A DNA stretch of 64,000 bases from Schistosoma haematobium (lineage: Eukaryota; Platyhelminthes; Trematoda; Strigeidida; Schistosomatidae). A program made the position numbers and the translations under genes. The stretch lies in the NCBI RefSeq assembly GCF_000699445.3, contig NC_067198.1, positions 33,818,536 through 33,882,535 of the forward strand, written 5' to 3'. The notes below the pieces were generated by a model. It ran no database searches and had not been told where the DNA came from. It saw only the letters and a program-made list of their open reading frames with translations. Of the stretch, positions 39,597 to 52,747 are shown piece by piece (the first letter of the stretch is position 1; each line of letters begins with the position of its first letter).

Positions 39597-39796
39597 TCAG
39601 AATCTGGAGAACTGTCTATTTTCACCCACGTCCAATTTCATGCATGGGAGCAAACAAAATAAGAACATTTAATTTATAGAGTGAATCGTCCAAAGAAATC
39701 CAAATAAGTTCATTTGAAAATAATGAAACCATTAAAATATCAGGTTTGTCGAATGTTCATGGAACTCTGAAGGACAGTTCAGATTGAAAAATAAGA

Positions 39797-42700
39797 TCAA
39801 ACTATTTCTTTTCGACCGGGTTCGGTACGATAAGCAACACTTGTGCCTTCAGATCTTGCGAGGCACGACATCGGTGATATACGACGACCACCCATTTGAA
39901 ATTCTTCTGGAGTAACGATATGAAATCCCATTGTATTCAGTGTTTCTATGTCACTCTCAGCACTGAAACGATGCAGAAAAAAGAATCACTAGATACGTAT
40001 ATAAATATTAGTATACGCAAAGATTTCTAGCTAAAATTATTGTAATAAACATCATTAAAATATACTTCCAAGTTAACATCGAACCTTTTATTTACTAACT
40101 TAGAAAACAAATTGATAATCCAAAAATGAGAAATAGTTCAAAACTTGATGCCTTTCTAATATAGGAGTTTCGGCAATAAATTAAGTCACATCACAAACTC
40201 TATTGAATTATTTAAAATTAGTAGACAGATGCGCAGATTACTGGCTAGCAAACAATAATATTTTACATACTGTAATTTAATTGGTTGTATGTATCAAAAT
40301 CAACTTTGGAACTGAATGGACTTCAGATTTCTCAAATGGACATCGTTATTACCACAATTCACAAATTTGAGCCAAACGACCTATATGGTATCAGAATAGT
40401 AGTATTTTTGAGAAATGCATTTTTACTGATAACTGTGATACTACCCGGGTGCCCAGACCAAAGCAGGTGATTTTCTTAGGAAGCCACACCCGGAGCCTAC
40501 GACCTAAAGGTCTGATCCACAAGGCAGTGGAGCATCGTAAGAAGATTCAGTCCCATGGTAGCTGGTGACCAACGATTGGTTCATATGCCACTTGTTCCCT
40601 CAGAGTACTGGAGCCATGTGTACCATGGGTTTGGAATTACGGTTTTCCAACTCCACTAGGTGGACTCTCCATGTCCGCCAACCCGGTTAAAGCTCCGGAC
40701 ATTCGCTTTTCGTCCTCTCAATTCCGTAAACAACACCCCCGCGACGAGAAGGCAATGAGCAGGATTTCCTTGGCAGAGGCTATAAACGCATGCCCGTGTG
40801 AGAGCATTTCGAGAGGGAGAGTGGACTCTCCCCACTCTCGGTCGTACCAGGGCATTTGGGGGCGCTAAAAAGTCCACCTTCTCCAACATGAAGTGCACAG
40901 AATTCGTTGTCGTTAAAATAGACAAATCCCTTAAGTATGAGAAAATAGATCAAACTGGACAATGATACAGCTGAAAAGTAGAGTTACGAAATGAATATTT
41001 TAAATACAAATAAATTAATGTGCCCAAAAAACATTTTGTGGCTTGCGCTTATTCCTCTAAATAAGCGACTGAAAAAAGCAATACTCAGTAGAACAAAATC
41101 GTAATTTTTAATACTTAACTCCATTTTCTTCAACATGTAAATATATCAGTCAATTACGACTGTTCCGGATGAATCAAATAGTGAAAATTGAATTGATTTT
41201 TAAATCTTCTGAGGTATACCGAATGAAATGTTATTCAATCAGACAGATATAACAGCTAAAAGCCAAATCACCATTATAAATGTTCTGTATTGGTGATTAC
41301 TCATACAACAGAAGTTTCTTTTGTTTTTATTTCAAGAGGAGAATTTAGAGAATGATAATTCATGCGAAACAGTACTTCGTGATTAATCGGTTAAGATGGT
41401 GAATACCTTTACAAAAAAGGTCAGTGAAAGACACGTGTAAGTGTTAATATTTTTCTATTCAAATAACTAACTTGATGTGTATAAGTACTGTGTGCATTCA
41501 TCCATATCGCTTACAATACGAGTATCGACGGAACAGCAGTGAAGTTGTGTATACAATATTGGGTTAAAGTAAGAGATATTCCGTTAATGAGATTGTGAGA
41601 TTTTTGCAAATTAGAACGGTTAACACATATGGAACACATATCTAGGCATCAATCAACCTACTGAACTATACTTGTCAGCGTAAAAATATGTAGGATGTCA
41701 TTTGAAACTATATCAAGATAAAGTATGGATAGACATAGTCCTTGACTGTTGTTCCGGTTTGTGAAGTCATAAAATTTAAAGATGGATCTCAACATAGAGT
41801 CTTCAAGAAAAAGAAGGGAAGGTGATAAGAAGGAAAGAAAAGTCAATTTTCGATTGATTAACTCATTATGAGTTTTGTTCAACATTACTTCCGTTTTGAT
41901 TCAATGTAATGATTACTGAATGTATTATTTGTTTTCTTTTCTCGTATGACATCTTATTCTGTATAATATGCGATATTCTTGTATTCCATTGACATGAACT
42001 ATGCTCAGTATGTGATTTTTTATAACTAAGTATTTTTCATATATGTGGTTTCATCTTAATTGTTAATCAAAGTGTGTGTACAATCAATATATAAATGAGT
42101 GTATTTTCGACTAGGGTCGTCGTCGTGTTTTGGGGTTAATAAATCTTCACTTATACCAGACTTTGTGTTCTTACTTTCGCGTCGTGGGAATCGCAGAGGT
42201 CCTCGTTCCGAGTATAAGTGATAAGCGTTTCCGACACAACAATCAGCGACGACCAGATATCACAGGCAGCATTCGACTGACAAGCTATAACAGTTTGTAA
42301 GTGGAGATGTGTACTTCTTGATCTCAGTTTGTATAATTTTGATTCACATTCAAGAAGTTTACATTATACGACTGAAAATCGCCTGTTACACTGAAAATAT
42401 TTTTCTTCGAATCTCATATGAAGTATTACTTCATACTTCTCTAACTCCTTTTTTCTGTTTCTTTTTAACTGTAAATTATCCCACTTTTAATTTCATATTC
42501 CTATGGGAACAATCATTTTAGTTCCTTCGTTTTTTTAGCTGGCTTCCTCTAGTTGTACAGCTATGAAATGTGACAATATCACATCTATTTCAGTTTTGAC
42601 ATTATTTTTGTCTATCAACATATTGATGTATTTTTGCGAACTGTATCCACATGAAGATCAATAAATGATATCTGTGTCAATGGAACCAAACTAGCTGTTC

Positions 42701-45700
42701 CTATGAGTAGTGATGTGGAATACCTTAAAATTATTAAGTGAAATAAATGTGATAATTAGTTCCCTTTCTATTTTAGATCACGAGTAATTAATTCATCCAC
42801 ACCTCATTTCACTTTTCCGTGCTCCTTCAGTGAAGGTCGATACTTTCTCACATGTTCTTCCTCTTGTTAATGTATTCTCTTGTTTTACTGTTCTGGAGAT
42901 ATAAAGAGTTTAAAGAATTTGTATGAAGTCATATTTTGTTCAAAGAATCTAGTCAATAAGTTATTGATAAGTTGTATAAGGGACGACATAATAATTGCAG
43001 ACAAAAATGATCAACTTATAAACTGTAAGAGAAATCAAGAAAAAAATTACTTACTTTTCGTAATCTAAAGTGACTGAAAGCAAATTACCCCCATAAACAC
43101 GATCAAGCATTTGTAATAAACCGAGTTGTATGGTAGATACTTGATCAGTAGGAGTATAACCATCACACACAGATCTAGCAATCGTAATCATACAAGGATT
43201 GTGTAAACGATTTAACAAACCTTCCATTTGCTCACATAACTCATTCTGTTCTTTAGGAGTGGTTATCTAAGAAATAGAAAAAGACTTTTAATGAACAGGA
43301 AAACCCTCACTACAGCATATTTCATCTAAAATTAATTTAACCTACAAAAGGTAGTTCGAAGAAAGCTCTGGAAACGCTGAGAAACATCTTATGCAATCAC
43401 CATTCAATAGAAATTTTGCCAGAAACATCTAGAAAATGAAAAGTCACACGTTGTGTCTCTGATTGGATGATTACCTTTAATGATACTATGTTTAGTAATG
43501 TTCGAGAATTCTATGGAAGCCCAAGGCCATCTAAAATGCTATAAATATCCTAGTTTTTCTGTACAAAAATGAACCTTGGAGAAAAGCATTTTTTCTATAT
43601 TTCGTGCCTTTTCTCTCGTGTTCAGGTTGCTGTGTAGATTTAGCCTGGGGGTTACTAGAAGACCTTAGGAAGCCGAATCTAGCGTTCAATTAGAAGATTT
43701 ATCAGCATACAATAATTTAAGTTTCAAAAACAAAATCTCTTAGTACAAATGTACTGAAGCAACTTGATCCAATACACATATGTCAGACTCCATGCTGCAA
43801 ATATCTGTCTGTTGGTCATAAATAAACCATACATGATTAATTGAACTATAGAATTTTTGTCTATGACACTTTTTTAAAAAATCATTGTCAAAATAGTAGT
43901 AATATTTTGTATTCATGTATAAGTGAAGAATTCTATATTTTATGTTACAATGTAGTGAACCAACCAAATATACTTGAATGGGAAATTACAGAATCTTTTA
44001 GTAAAATCTTAAGACCATACAGTAAATACTTCATTGGCAAAATGTCCATCATTTGTCTCAGACTTTATTGTTTCTTCATTTTCATATACCAATCACTCTC
44101 TGTTCTCATTTTCTTCTCTTGGATCTTCTCAACCTTCTGCCGCCAGGCATTCCGCTTTCGGTTGATGACACATACTACTTATATCTGTCGACATCAGCAA
44201 AACACACCACAGCAATACTGTATTGTTGAAAATACGTTACGGTTATTTTTGAATTTATTGTGTTTATTCTAACTTTCATAACATTAACATATTTGATATA
44301 GCTTTTTTAAAATTGTGTCACTCATCAAGATTCTCATATTATTCTATTATTTAATCCACACGATTGCATACTTTAATCTCGAACTCCACCTGGTGACATT
44401 CATATATGCCAAAATTTCAATAGTATTGGTGTTCAGTTGATAGTTAGTTGAAAAAGTATAGAATAATTAAACTTACAGAATGTGGCAATGCATTGTATTT
44501 TTGATCTGCGCACCCAGACCATAAGTAATGCATAAAATTCAGATTTTCTTCATTATATTTATTTGATAGAGGAGGAGCAGATTGTTGAACACTTAGAACA
44601 TCACCACCCTCATTGTCATCATCAATTATACAAGATGTGTTTGAATTTGCTTCCAATTTAGTTAAAACTACTTTTAAACTACGATTTTCATTTAAACCAT
44701 TATGATTACAAGTATCCGCATCATCTACTTCCATAGAATACTGAGAAGTGTTTGACGATTGACAATTTTCATCAACTTCAGCCGGACTCGTATTATTAAA
44801 TGTTACAAATGGTTCGGATGAACGAAGTTTTGATTTTGAATCTGTATATACACTGCCAGGACTACTGGAACGACGTTTCATTGGTATAAAGCTAGTGTAA
44901 TCCGATACAAATGAAGAATCTTTACTTTCCGAGGTGTTCTGGTCCAAAAGTAAGCTGCTCGTCAGGTTGGAATCAGGGCCCTTAGTGAATTCTCCTGGAA
45001 TGGAATATATATCTATACAAGTTTAAGAAACGAAGTTTTAACTACCAAGCGATTCCACAGTGGAATAACCAAGTAACTATATACAAAAATACAATAATAA
45101 TTTAGGGAGTAACGCCTATAGAAAATTTGCTTAAATCATTCGTCTCAGCTACTTCGTCTGTAATATATAAACAACTGTAATATTTCTACTTAATTTCCGA
45201 AGTCAACAGTCACATCGCCTAAACACACCATCTGTATTGAGTAAAATTACGATTAAGCATTTGGTACAACAGTAATTAGGACGCAAATTCAACGAACAAC
45301 TGGTTACATTATGTGAGTTATCCAATCCCTCTTGAAAACTTAATTCCAAATTATAAAACAGTAAGCCTAACCTATAAGCTTAAACAAACTAACCACAATA
45401 ATTGGTATGTATTATTGCCAAGGTGTGACCTGATCATACCAAACAAATCGAGCATTGAGTAGATTGTTAGTAATGAAATATAAATTCGCAATATCCTAAT
45501 GAGTGGGAAATTAGATTCCTAAAGATTTGCGGTTTACTTTGAGTCGTTTCTTGACAGAATAAATAACTAACAAATTAAACCAATACAAGTTCAAATAGTA
45601 CATAAGAACCAAGCAGCATATATTTATTGAAATCTAGAATTGATCAATGTTAGACCACCATTTAAAACCTGGAATCACTGGACGGTCATTTCATCCTAGC

Positions 45701-48700
45701 ACGGGGCTTCTTAGCTATATACATCAACGATTGCGCAAGCGGGAAGCGAACCCAGAGCCTCCGGTCTCACACGACCATCTAGTAATTCAAAGTCTTCAAT
45801 GGTTGATTGATGGGTTTGTGGTTGTAATGAAACTCAAGAACCATCACAACACTTGAAAATATTTTTAGTTCAATCAAGATAAATCGGATTGTTTTCATGT
45901 AAGTGCGATCAAACGTGATTTTTTATGAGACACACATACGTGTATTTTAGTGAGTGTGAAAAAGTATGATACTTGTACTGTTTACGAACAGAGTTGAATA
46001 TTTGTATGTTTTTTAGCGGTGTGAGATGTGAACAGAAATAAATATGTGGTTTTATAGATAAATAATACAAATTGGATGGATAGTTATTTTTTGGTTTTTT
46101 TTGTATGCAGTGGGGTTCAGCAATATATAAAGAGCTTCAGCCGCTCACATTCCTTTACAGTTGGAAAAGCGTTTTTGAATTATTAATATCGATTTGGTGG
46201 GCGTTCAGAATTGAATGTACTCATACTGCTGATTTGATTCGAAGATTTACAAGTTCAACAGGATTATTAAGAGGTCTTTTGTGTAGCTTAAATCTTCCTT
46301 GGTGTGAGTCGCGCTTTTACGACATTGTGGTGTATTCTATTTATGTCGACATAAGTAGTATACAACACAAATCAGAGGTGAAATGCCTGGCAGCAACAAG
46401 TTGGGAAGATCGAATAAAAGAAAACGGGAACAGTTAGTAATTGTTATGGCAATGAAAAAGCGATGAAATTTGAGACAATCGATGGGGGATTTGCAAATGA
46501 AGTATTGAACGTATGGTCTTCACATTTTGCCAAAGAACTCACTACAACATAACCATCTAATATAGGAACCATCAAAATCTAAAAATCCTAATCTGTAGAT
46601 ATAATTATGTGTCGAGGAGTAATGGATTCTTTCGTTTATTTAAATTAAAGCGTTCTGAAGCATGTTTGTCATCTGATAGAAAGCTTTAATTCTTTGTAGT
46701 TTAAAGATATGTTGCAGTTCTGTTGTATCGCGGCGATAGAGTAAAACTACAGTACCAACTCATGATATTACATTTGACTCATTACTTAACAACAGATCAT
46801 TAGATTTTAGTACATTTTAAATAATATTCATGAGTAAATTCCGAAACTGTAGAATGCTAACTATATTCTTCTCTTTGATTTGTTTCTCTTGTTACGATGT
46901 AATAATTTTGGTTGCTCTTTTGAATAAATTTACAAACAGTGAAATTTGTGAACTGAATGGGTGCATTGAGTTAAAGTCAATATGCCAATTTGAATTTTTC
47001 AGTTTTCAGCACACGGTCAGAGTTAAATTCGCATTAGAATCCCTTTCGACCAAATAGTTTAGAACTAGTACTTCATTGAGTTTATTTTCCATTCATTAAA
47101 TAAGTTTGATTAAAGCTAAGTTAATATTTAACACTGCAGAATATTCTTACAAAAGCCTTTTTAATAACGATAATTTTATCATTTACTTATCTGAGCCAGA
47201 TATGTAGTCGGATGGTACTATCGATGAAACCATATGTATGGTCTATTATTGCTCATTTGTCTATGACCCAAATCGAATCACATATTTCTGATGAATAAAC
47301 ACACAACTACTCAACTCCGCTCGTCAACACTACAAACCTAATACTTTTTCACACTCACTAGAATACACATAAGTATATCTCGTAAAGAATCACATTTGAT
47401 CACAAAGACATGAAAGTGATCCGACTTAATTTAATTGAACTAAACATATTGTTTTTCACCTTATGAACTATTTAAATTTGTATTGGTTTATTTGGTATGC
47501 ATTTAGTTTGTGAAGAAACAGCCGTGAAACGTCAGAAATCCAATTTCCCAATCACTGAGACATTAAAATTTTATAATTTCTTCACCACGGATGATAACTT
47601 TTGTTTGAGTTTCAATTGATCTATAAGCTAAATTTAAGTTTCCTTTAAATTAAAGATAGTTTGAAAGAACTTCACAATATCTAAAATGATCCCGAAATCT
47701 AGTTAATCTTACAGTTCAGCAAAGATGACGATTATTGTTAACAATACTGAACACTATACAGAATGAAGGATGTTATATATTTATAATATTAAAAGATAAT
47801 ATCAGTTAAAAAGTAGACGGCAACTGAAGGTTAAATGAAAAATCTTGTGACACATGTTAACTGGTCTATCATATTCACGAACACATAGGATAGAGTATAC
47901 CAACCGACGGTTAGAGACCTTGAATGACATGGCGAAAAATCGTTTGCAATGGCGCAAGTGCATCCACTCTGTGTTCTCCCAAATTCTAATCTTCTGAATT
48001 CTTCATATCCCTTTCTTTTTCTTTCTCTTTCCAAATTTATTTCACTGGATTATACTTCTTGAATGACATCTTCAAACCCTAGTCTTTCCGATTACTGCTT
48101 ATACTCTTACTACCTCTACGAATACGGGATTCGAATCGACAACTGAATCTCTGTGCTAATGTGATATAGCAACTCGAACTGATATACGTACGTACGAAGT
48201 TCTACGTTGTTTCTAACTGACCAAATTACTATATTTTGAAAAAATGAATAAATAAAATGTACATTTCAAAGTAACCAAAAAGCAACTAGCAAACTAATAC
48301 TCGTTTCGCTTCAGTTTGTTCTTTCACTATTTATATTAACTTACAAAGAAAAACCTTTTTATAAAAATTTTAAAAAGTTGAGTAATTCGTGGGTGAAATA
48401 AAAATGATGTTAAATGTTTGAAGCTTAAATTTATTGTACTTCAAGAAAAACTTACTTAAAGCATTTTGAATGGTTTCATCATCGGAACCGAGTGAAATCA
48501 ATGGCGGATTTTTGTTATGAGTAGTTTGTTTGTAAGCTAAATCTAGAGTTTTTTTAACTGCTCTTAAGACAGTAGAACTAAATTTCTGTTCAGTCAGAGA
48601 GAGGATTAATCGAGAAAACTCCATTAATTCATACGGAAATAGAAGAAAATCTTCAGTTGATGGAATTGTTCCACGATCCCAGCAAGAAATCCATTGTGAA

Positions 48701-51700
48701 AGACGTGTTAGTTGACGTTTTCGAGCAGCATTTAGAACATGAGCACTGCTCATACCATGAGCCACAATAACGGCTGGATCTCCAAAATCTTTCGGAGACA
48801 AACACAAAGTAAGTGGTGGAGGTGGAGCATACAAGCGATCGATAATTTCGAACTAAAATCAAAGACAGTTTTGAAAGAATAATATATCACAGCTTAAAAT
48901 ATCAATACTACTAATTGGTTGTAAGTATATGGGATCCAATAAAAACCCTTGCAAAGTATTAAAGGGACTTACTATCAGACTGATGTGTGGCTAGCAAAAG
49001 TAAGATGTGAGTGATCGCTGATTGTAGACAGGTAAACACTTACTGTTTAATGTGTGACTTCCTTTCTAATAACAATTTCTACTCTGGATTCACTAAACAC
49101 AGACTCCCTGTAATTGTGTCGAATAAAGTATTGTTTAGCCTACGCTCTAATTCTTTATGTATGATCGTAAATCGCGTATTCAGTATAACGTGATCCAGTC
49201 TAGTGGTAATATAATTTCGATCACCAGCTGTATCATCTTATAATATTAGTATATCGTGGCAAGCAGGAAATACTTCTATTCGCCCGTTATATTACAAACA
49301 ATTAATTTAAACTCCAGCTAAATTAAGTAAATAAAAATAACCAAGTATATGGCTGGAAGAAAACTGTTATTATTTCGAAAAATGAATTAGTGCTCTGAAA
49401 CTCCACTTACGATTCTTCATCAACTAACCACTTTTTGTAACAAAATGGGAAAATATGAGTCAGTCTTAGATAGATGAACAGGAGTCTAACTATTGATTAT
49501 TGATAAGAAGCCTGTTTGTTTATGTAACCTAGGAAGGTCAGTGATTGAGATCAATTATTTCAGATCATGACTATAGATCACTATTCTTAAAGATATGTAA
49601 AGTTATTCAGCCAAAATCTGTTGTTCTTCTGCATTTCAGATTGGTTATAACTACTTATGAACTTTTAAAGACGTCAGTTAAAAAGCTGCGCAAATATACT
49701 TAATTCTTGACTTTTAACTCAATGTTGATAACAGACGTTTTTACACCAGTTATGATCATTCCAGGATATCTCAGAGATTTCATGCTTCAACTAAATGCCT
49801 AGTTTGTTCTTATTTAGATATGTCTTTATTATTAGATTTATTCATGACCCTACCTTATAGAAGTATTATTATTCCATACTTCCCAGCTGCCAACAAGGCG
49901 TACAGTTGTACTTGTTAATACTGCAGCATGGTCGGAGTCCAAATATACAATCCTGGAGTGACACCACTTTGTTGATCTCCGACGACTTTGATGGTAATAC
50001 AGTTTGCTCGTGCAATTGGTTATCGTGATAACCAATGCATCTCAACCAATTTGATTTTGATACTCATTATAAACAGATGGTTGTCACAGTACAATAACAG
50101 AAAAACTACTAATCGTTGTTTCCTGAAATGGAATACAAAAATCCACACTTAGAAGTAATTCTACGGAGACATTTAGTTGGATGGTACAATGACTGCATAT
50201 GTGTCTGAGTTTTATTTGGACTGTACTTAGTGAAACAGAGGGCAACAGGTTTTTACAAGTAATATTGAACTGAATAGTCCAAGTGAAACTATCGATAGTT
50301 ATCGAGACCAGAACTGCAATGTCCTATTTCAAAGTCGAAGCTATACCTGTAATTTAGTTGAGGTGACCGCACTTACGCTAATACTTCAAACATGGATACT
50401 ATAGCTTATTTCTTTCTTAAACGCAACTATTTTGAATGAGAGATTTATTTAATAAAGACGTTTTAAAAAAATCAAATCACATTTGAGTGTATTTATTTAC
50501 GTATCATATAAGTTCAGCGATTATTAATTACGAAAATTATCGAACCGAATAATTATCACTTGGACACAAAATCATTTGAAAATCACACAGATGGAAGTCA
50601 CGTTTAAAATTAATAAGTAATTCTTAGCTTAATTTTCTCTTACTAGTTGTGATCAAGATTTACATCGCCAGCACTACGCCTGGAAGATTAAAATAAGTTG
50701 GCATGGCAACTTTAAGGTATATGAACGGTGGGTTGTGAGGATCTATTATATGGGTCAGATGTAGCCAAATGAACAACCATATTTGGATGTCATGCAAAGG
50801 TTTTGTAAGAGTATCATACACCTAGGAAATGCGATTGTAGAAAATCGCACACGGTTGAGATTTATTCTACTGGTAATTTCTGAAACATTACATGCTCTGA
50901 ATGATAGAAAAATAGTAAAATGTTTTATTGATAATCGATAGATATGTAATTTCGAATTTATTCTGCAGAGATATGATAACATCCAAATTTGAAATACATA
51001 AATATGACAGCTTACTTGTTCCTCTGTAAACTTATTAGAAAGTGGGTTTTGAGTGGAAAAAGTATCCAAATCAATATCCAGAATAAAAGACTGGTTAAGC
51101 AATACACATATGATATCTGTACACACTCTACATAACGTATTTGTTTCATGAATTGGAGCAACTGTTAGCCCGAATTTCACAGGAGAGCTAATATCCTCCT
51201 CCATACAGAATACACCATCATTATAGAAATAGGACTCAGGGATGCCAACCCTACAACATAAATTTGTAAGGATGTTAAAGTTTGATAATCAGTTAAATAA
51301 TAAGAAGAGATTTCCAACATGCAATCACTTAAGAAACCAAACACTTTTTGTAAAAATTTATCTAGAAGCTAACAGACAGTTTACATAATAGGTGAATTTA
51401 TCCAAAAGAACAAGTAGTAAACTGTTAGGCTTATAAAGTTAGAATATAACTAGAAGATTGACAGTAGGTAGAGAAAGTAATAAGTATTGAAGATTTACAA
51501 AACAAGAGTAAATTTGAGTGATTTTGCTTGATTATGAACCATTACGTCGATGTAAACAGTGATCCTCATGAGGTCAGGAGCAAAGTAGCTTCACCTATCT
51601 GATGTTATAGACTATACAAATAACTGGTGAAATCAAATAGTTACTGGATAAAATACATAAAAATCTTAAAGCTGGTAAAAACAGTTAACTGAGATATTGA

Positions 51701-52704
51701 CTGCGAAGTTCCTTTAGTCTTCAGTTTGTAGCATCTCAGAAAAAAAGAGATTTCAAAGTCAGTCTCCAATTTTAACTTCAATTTAAGACGTAAAGTAAAG
51801 CTCAATACTTGGTAATGGAGAAATTAAGACCTGTTTAAGATAAATTTGGTAGAACCGGACAGTGGTTCAGAAGTTCGTGGTCGCCCAACTTACGGTATTG
51901 TAAATTGTGCACATACAGCAAGTTACATACTAATTAACTTCAAGTGCTACTCAATTTACCTATTCGAAATCTGATTACTGATCAGTGTAAAAAATATATA
52001 AAAAAAACAGTGTTCAGACATATCTTCGATTTATTTTTGGTATATAGCAAATCCCTATCTGTCTTCTTTGTTTCTTTTCTTACGTCGAAATATATCAGCT
52101 TTTATTTATTTAACAACTTCATCCTCTATGGATTTAACGAATATTTTACACAACATAAAACGTTTTATATAATGGATTAGTGGGAATAAGGAGCCACAAA
52201 ATAAAGCGGTCCCTAGTACGACCGAGAGTGGAAAGAGTCAGCTCTCCCTCTCGAAATGCTCTCACATGGACACGCGTACACAGCCGCTGACAAGGAAATC
52301 CTACTCATTGCCTTCTTGCTGCGAGGATGTTGTTTACGAAATTGAGAGGACGAAAAGCCGATGTCCGGAGCTTTAACCGGGTTGGTGGACAAAGAGAGTC
52401 CACCTAGTGGATTTGGAAAACCCTGATTCCAAACCCATGGTGCACATGGTTCCAATATCCTAAAATAACAAATGGCATATGAACCAATCGTTGGTCACCA
52501 GCTACCATGGGACTGGATCTCCTTACGATGCTCCACTGCCTTGTGGATCAGACCTTCTGGTCAAAGGCTCCGGGTGTGGCTTCCTAAGAAAACCACCTGC
52601 TTTGGTCTGGGCACCCGCCCAATATCATAGCCCACATACAAATCAAGTGGCTTGTGGTGCATATGCATTCAGTGCCCCTTTGTGCCAACATTCATGTGTT
52701 CAAA

Positions 52705-52747
<43 letters not shown>

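Larger units (their letters stand above)
36901..39796. other. Intergenic region with LINE scraps
   Basis: At 37915-38100 (+) the translation LRHLDENRPPGLDVIHSTV, followed soon by LTHTTLIFKNG, matches the start of a CR1/Jockey reverse transcriptase domain. The rest is broken. No host gene is visible. The stretch ends just 3' of the UPF0489 gene, with an AATAAA (- strand) at 39591-39596. Confidence 0.5.

Noticed and set aside
43841..44272. 143-codon ORF on the + strand
   Set aside because: It lies in an AT-rich UPF0489 intron; hydrophobic composition fits chance translation, and no motif or splice context supports it.
52702..52747. Short-period repeats as a CRISPR or satellite array
   Set aside because: It is a simple (AAAT)n tail without spacers.
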